64,000 bases of DNA from Lactobacillus kalixensis DSM 16043 (GTDB taxonomy: Bacteria; Bacillota; Bacilli; Lactobacillales; Lactobacillaceae), in the NCBI RefSeq assembly GCF_001434335.1, contig NZ_AZFM01000009.1, positions 1 to 64,000 on the forward strand, given 5' to 3'. Each line of letters starts with the position of its first letter. Within the stretch, counting starts at the first letter, position 1. The position numbers were made by a program, and so were the translations under genes. Shown in pieces: positions 63,937-64,000 of this stretch. The notes below the pieces were generated by a model. The model had not been told where the DNA came from and did not search any database. It saw only the letters and a program-made list of their open reading frames with translations.

Positions 63937-64000
63937 TGTTTCTTAATTTCCATATCAATCAATTCTTGGACACTTTTTCCAACCTCTTTTAGTCCACTCA
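63930..64000 (-). CDS. 3' end of a minus-strand gene, product unknown
   Basis: Reading the minus strand from the window edge, 23 codons stay open to a TAA (complement of 63930-63932). The deduced C-terminus is SGLKEVGKSVQELIDMEIKK followed by QK. It is Lys/Glu-rich and probably helical. It is too short to identify. The stop falls in the terminator shared with the ClC gene, which supports a real gene end. Confidence 0.5.
   Translation of the reverse strand, partial: SGLKEVGKSVQELIDMEIKKQK

Overview
The window is a stretch of low-GC Firmicutes chromosome, most likely a Lactobacillus of the acidophilus/gasseri/johnsonii group. Three things point there: several secreted proteins with C-terminal SLAP (bacterial surface layer protein) repeats, two C1B peptidases of the PepE/PepG type, and an oxalyl-CoA decarboxylase/formyl-CoA transferase pair of the kind described in L. 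acidophilus and L. gasseri. The species is an inference. No insertion sequence, prophage or CRISPR array was seen, and most of the window is core genome.

Layout. 1-5.7 kb: end of a tRNA-Asn, an orphan metal-binding lipoprotein, tRNA-Glu and tRNA-Val, two tandem SLAP-anchored cell-wall hydrolases (glucosaminidase and amidase) and a CPA2-type cation/proton antiporter with a TrkA domain. 5.7-16 kb: two paralogous lipoproteins on the minus strand, gpmA, a shortened mutarotase-like protein, an envelope operon (LCP ligase, plsY, a very large LTA-synthase-like sulfatase), T-box-controlled tyrS and a small secreted protein. 16-27 kb: tRNA-Thr, a PepG-like peptidase, an HD hydrolase, two OppA lipoproteins, a guaB lacking CBS domains, and oppBCDF. 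27-32 kb: an AEC-family permease divergent from oxc-frc, a probable oxalate utilisation module. 32-40 kb: pepE, CIRCE-controlled hsp20, greA-like, a LexA-boxed Y-family polymerase with a YolD-like partner, a CPBP-like membrane protein, tRNA-Gly, an SRAP protein, trpS, a comEB-like deaminase and a TPM-domain protein. 40-50 kb: M-box riboswitch with mgtA, metG-tatD-rnmV-rsmA, veg, purR and glmU. 50-54 kb: three SLAP-type surface proteins followed by a candidate small RNA. 54-64 kb: mupG-like, prs, a YwfO-type HD protein, a DUF1934 protein, rpoE, pyrG with its CTP-sensing attenuator, a murA with Asp at the catalytic Cys position, a TauE-like permease, a ClC channel, and the 3' end of a minus-strand gene.

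How the genes work together. Cell-envelope functions dominate: wall hydrolases, teichoic acid chemistry (LCP, LtaS-like), precursor synthesis (glmU, murA), muramic acid recycling (mupG) and SLAP surface proteins. Nutrition is the second theme: peptide import (OppA1, OppA2, OppBCDF) followed by peptide cleavage (PepG-like, PepE). Regulation can be read directly at several loci: T-box (tyrS), M-box (mgtA), CIRCE (hsp20), LexA box (Y-family polymerase) and the G-start attenuator (pyrG).

Points most worth a second look are MurA Asp116, the repeated 15-bp motif between the AEC permease and oxc, the candidate RNA at about 53.6 kb, the CBS-less IMP dehydrogenase inside the opp locus, and the 67-bp near-identical block shared by two neighbouring surface-protein genes.
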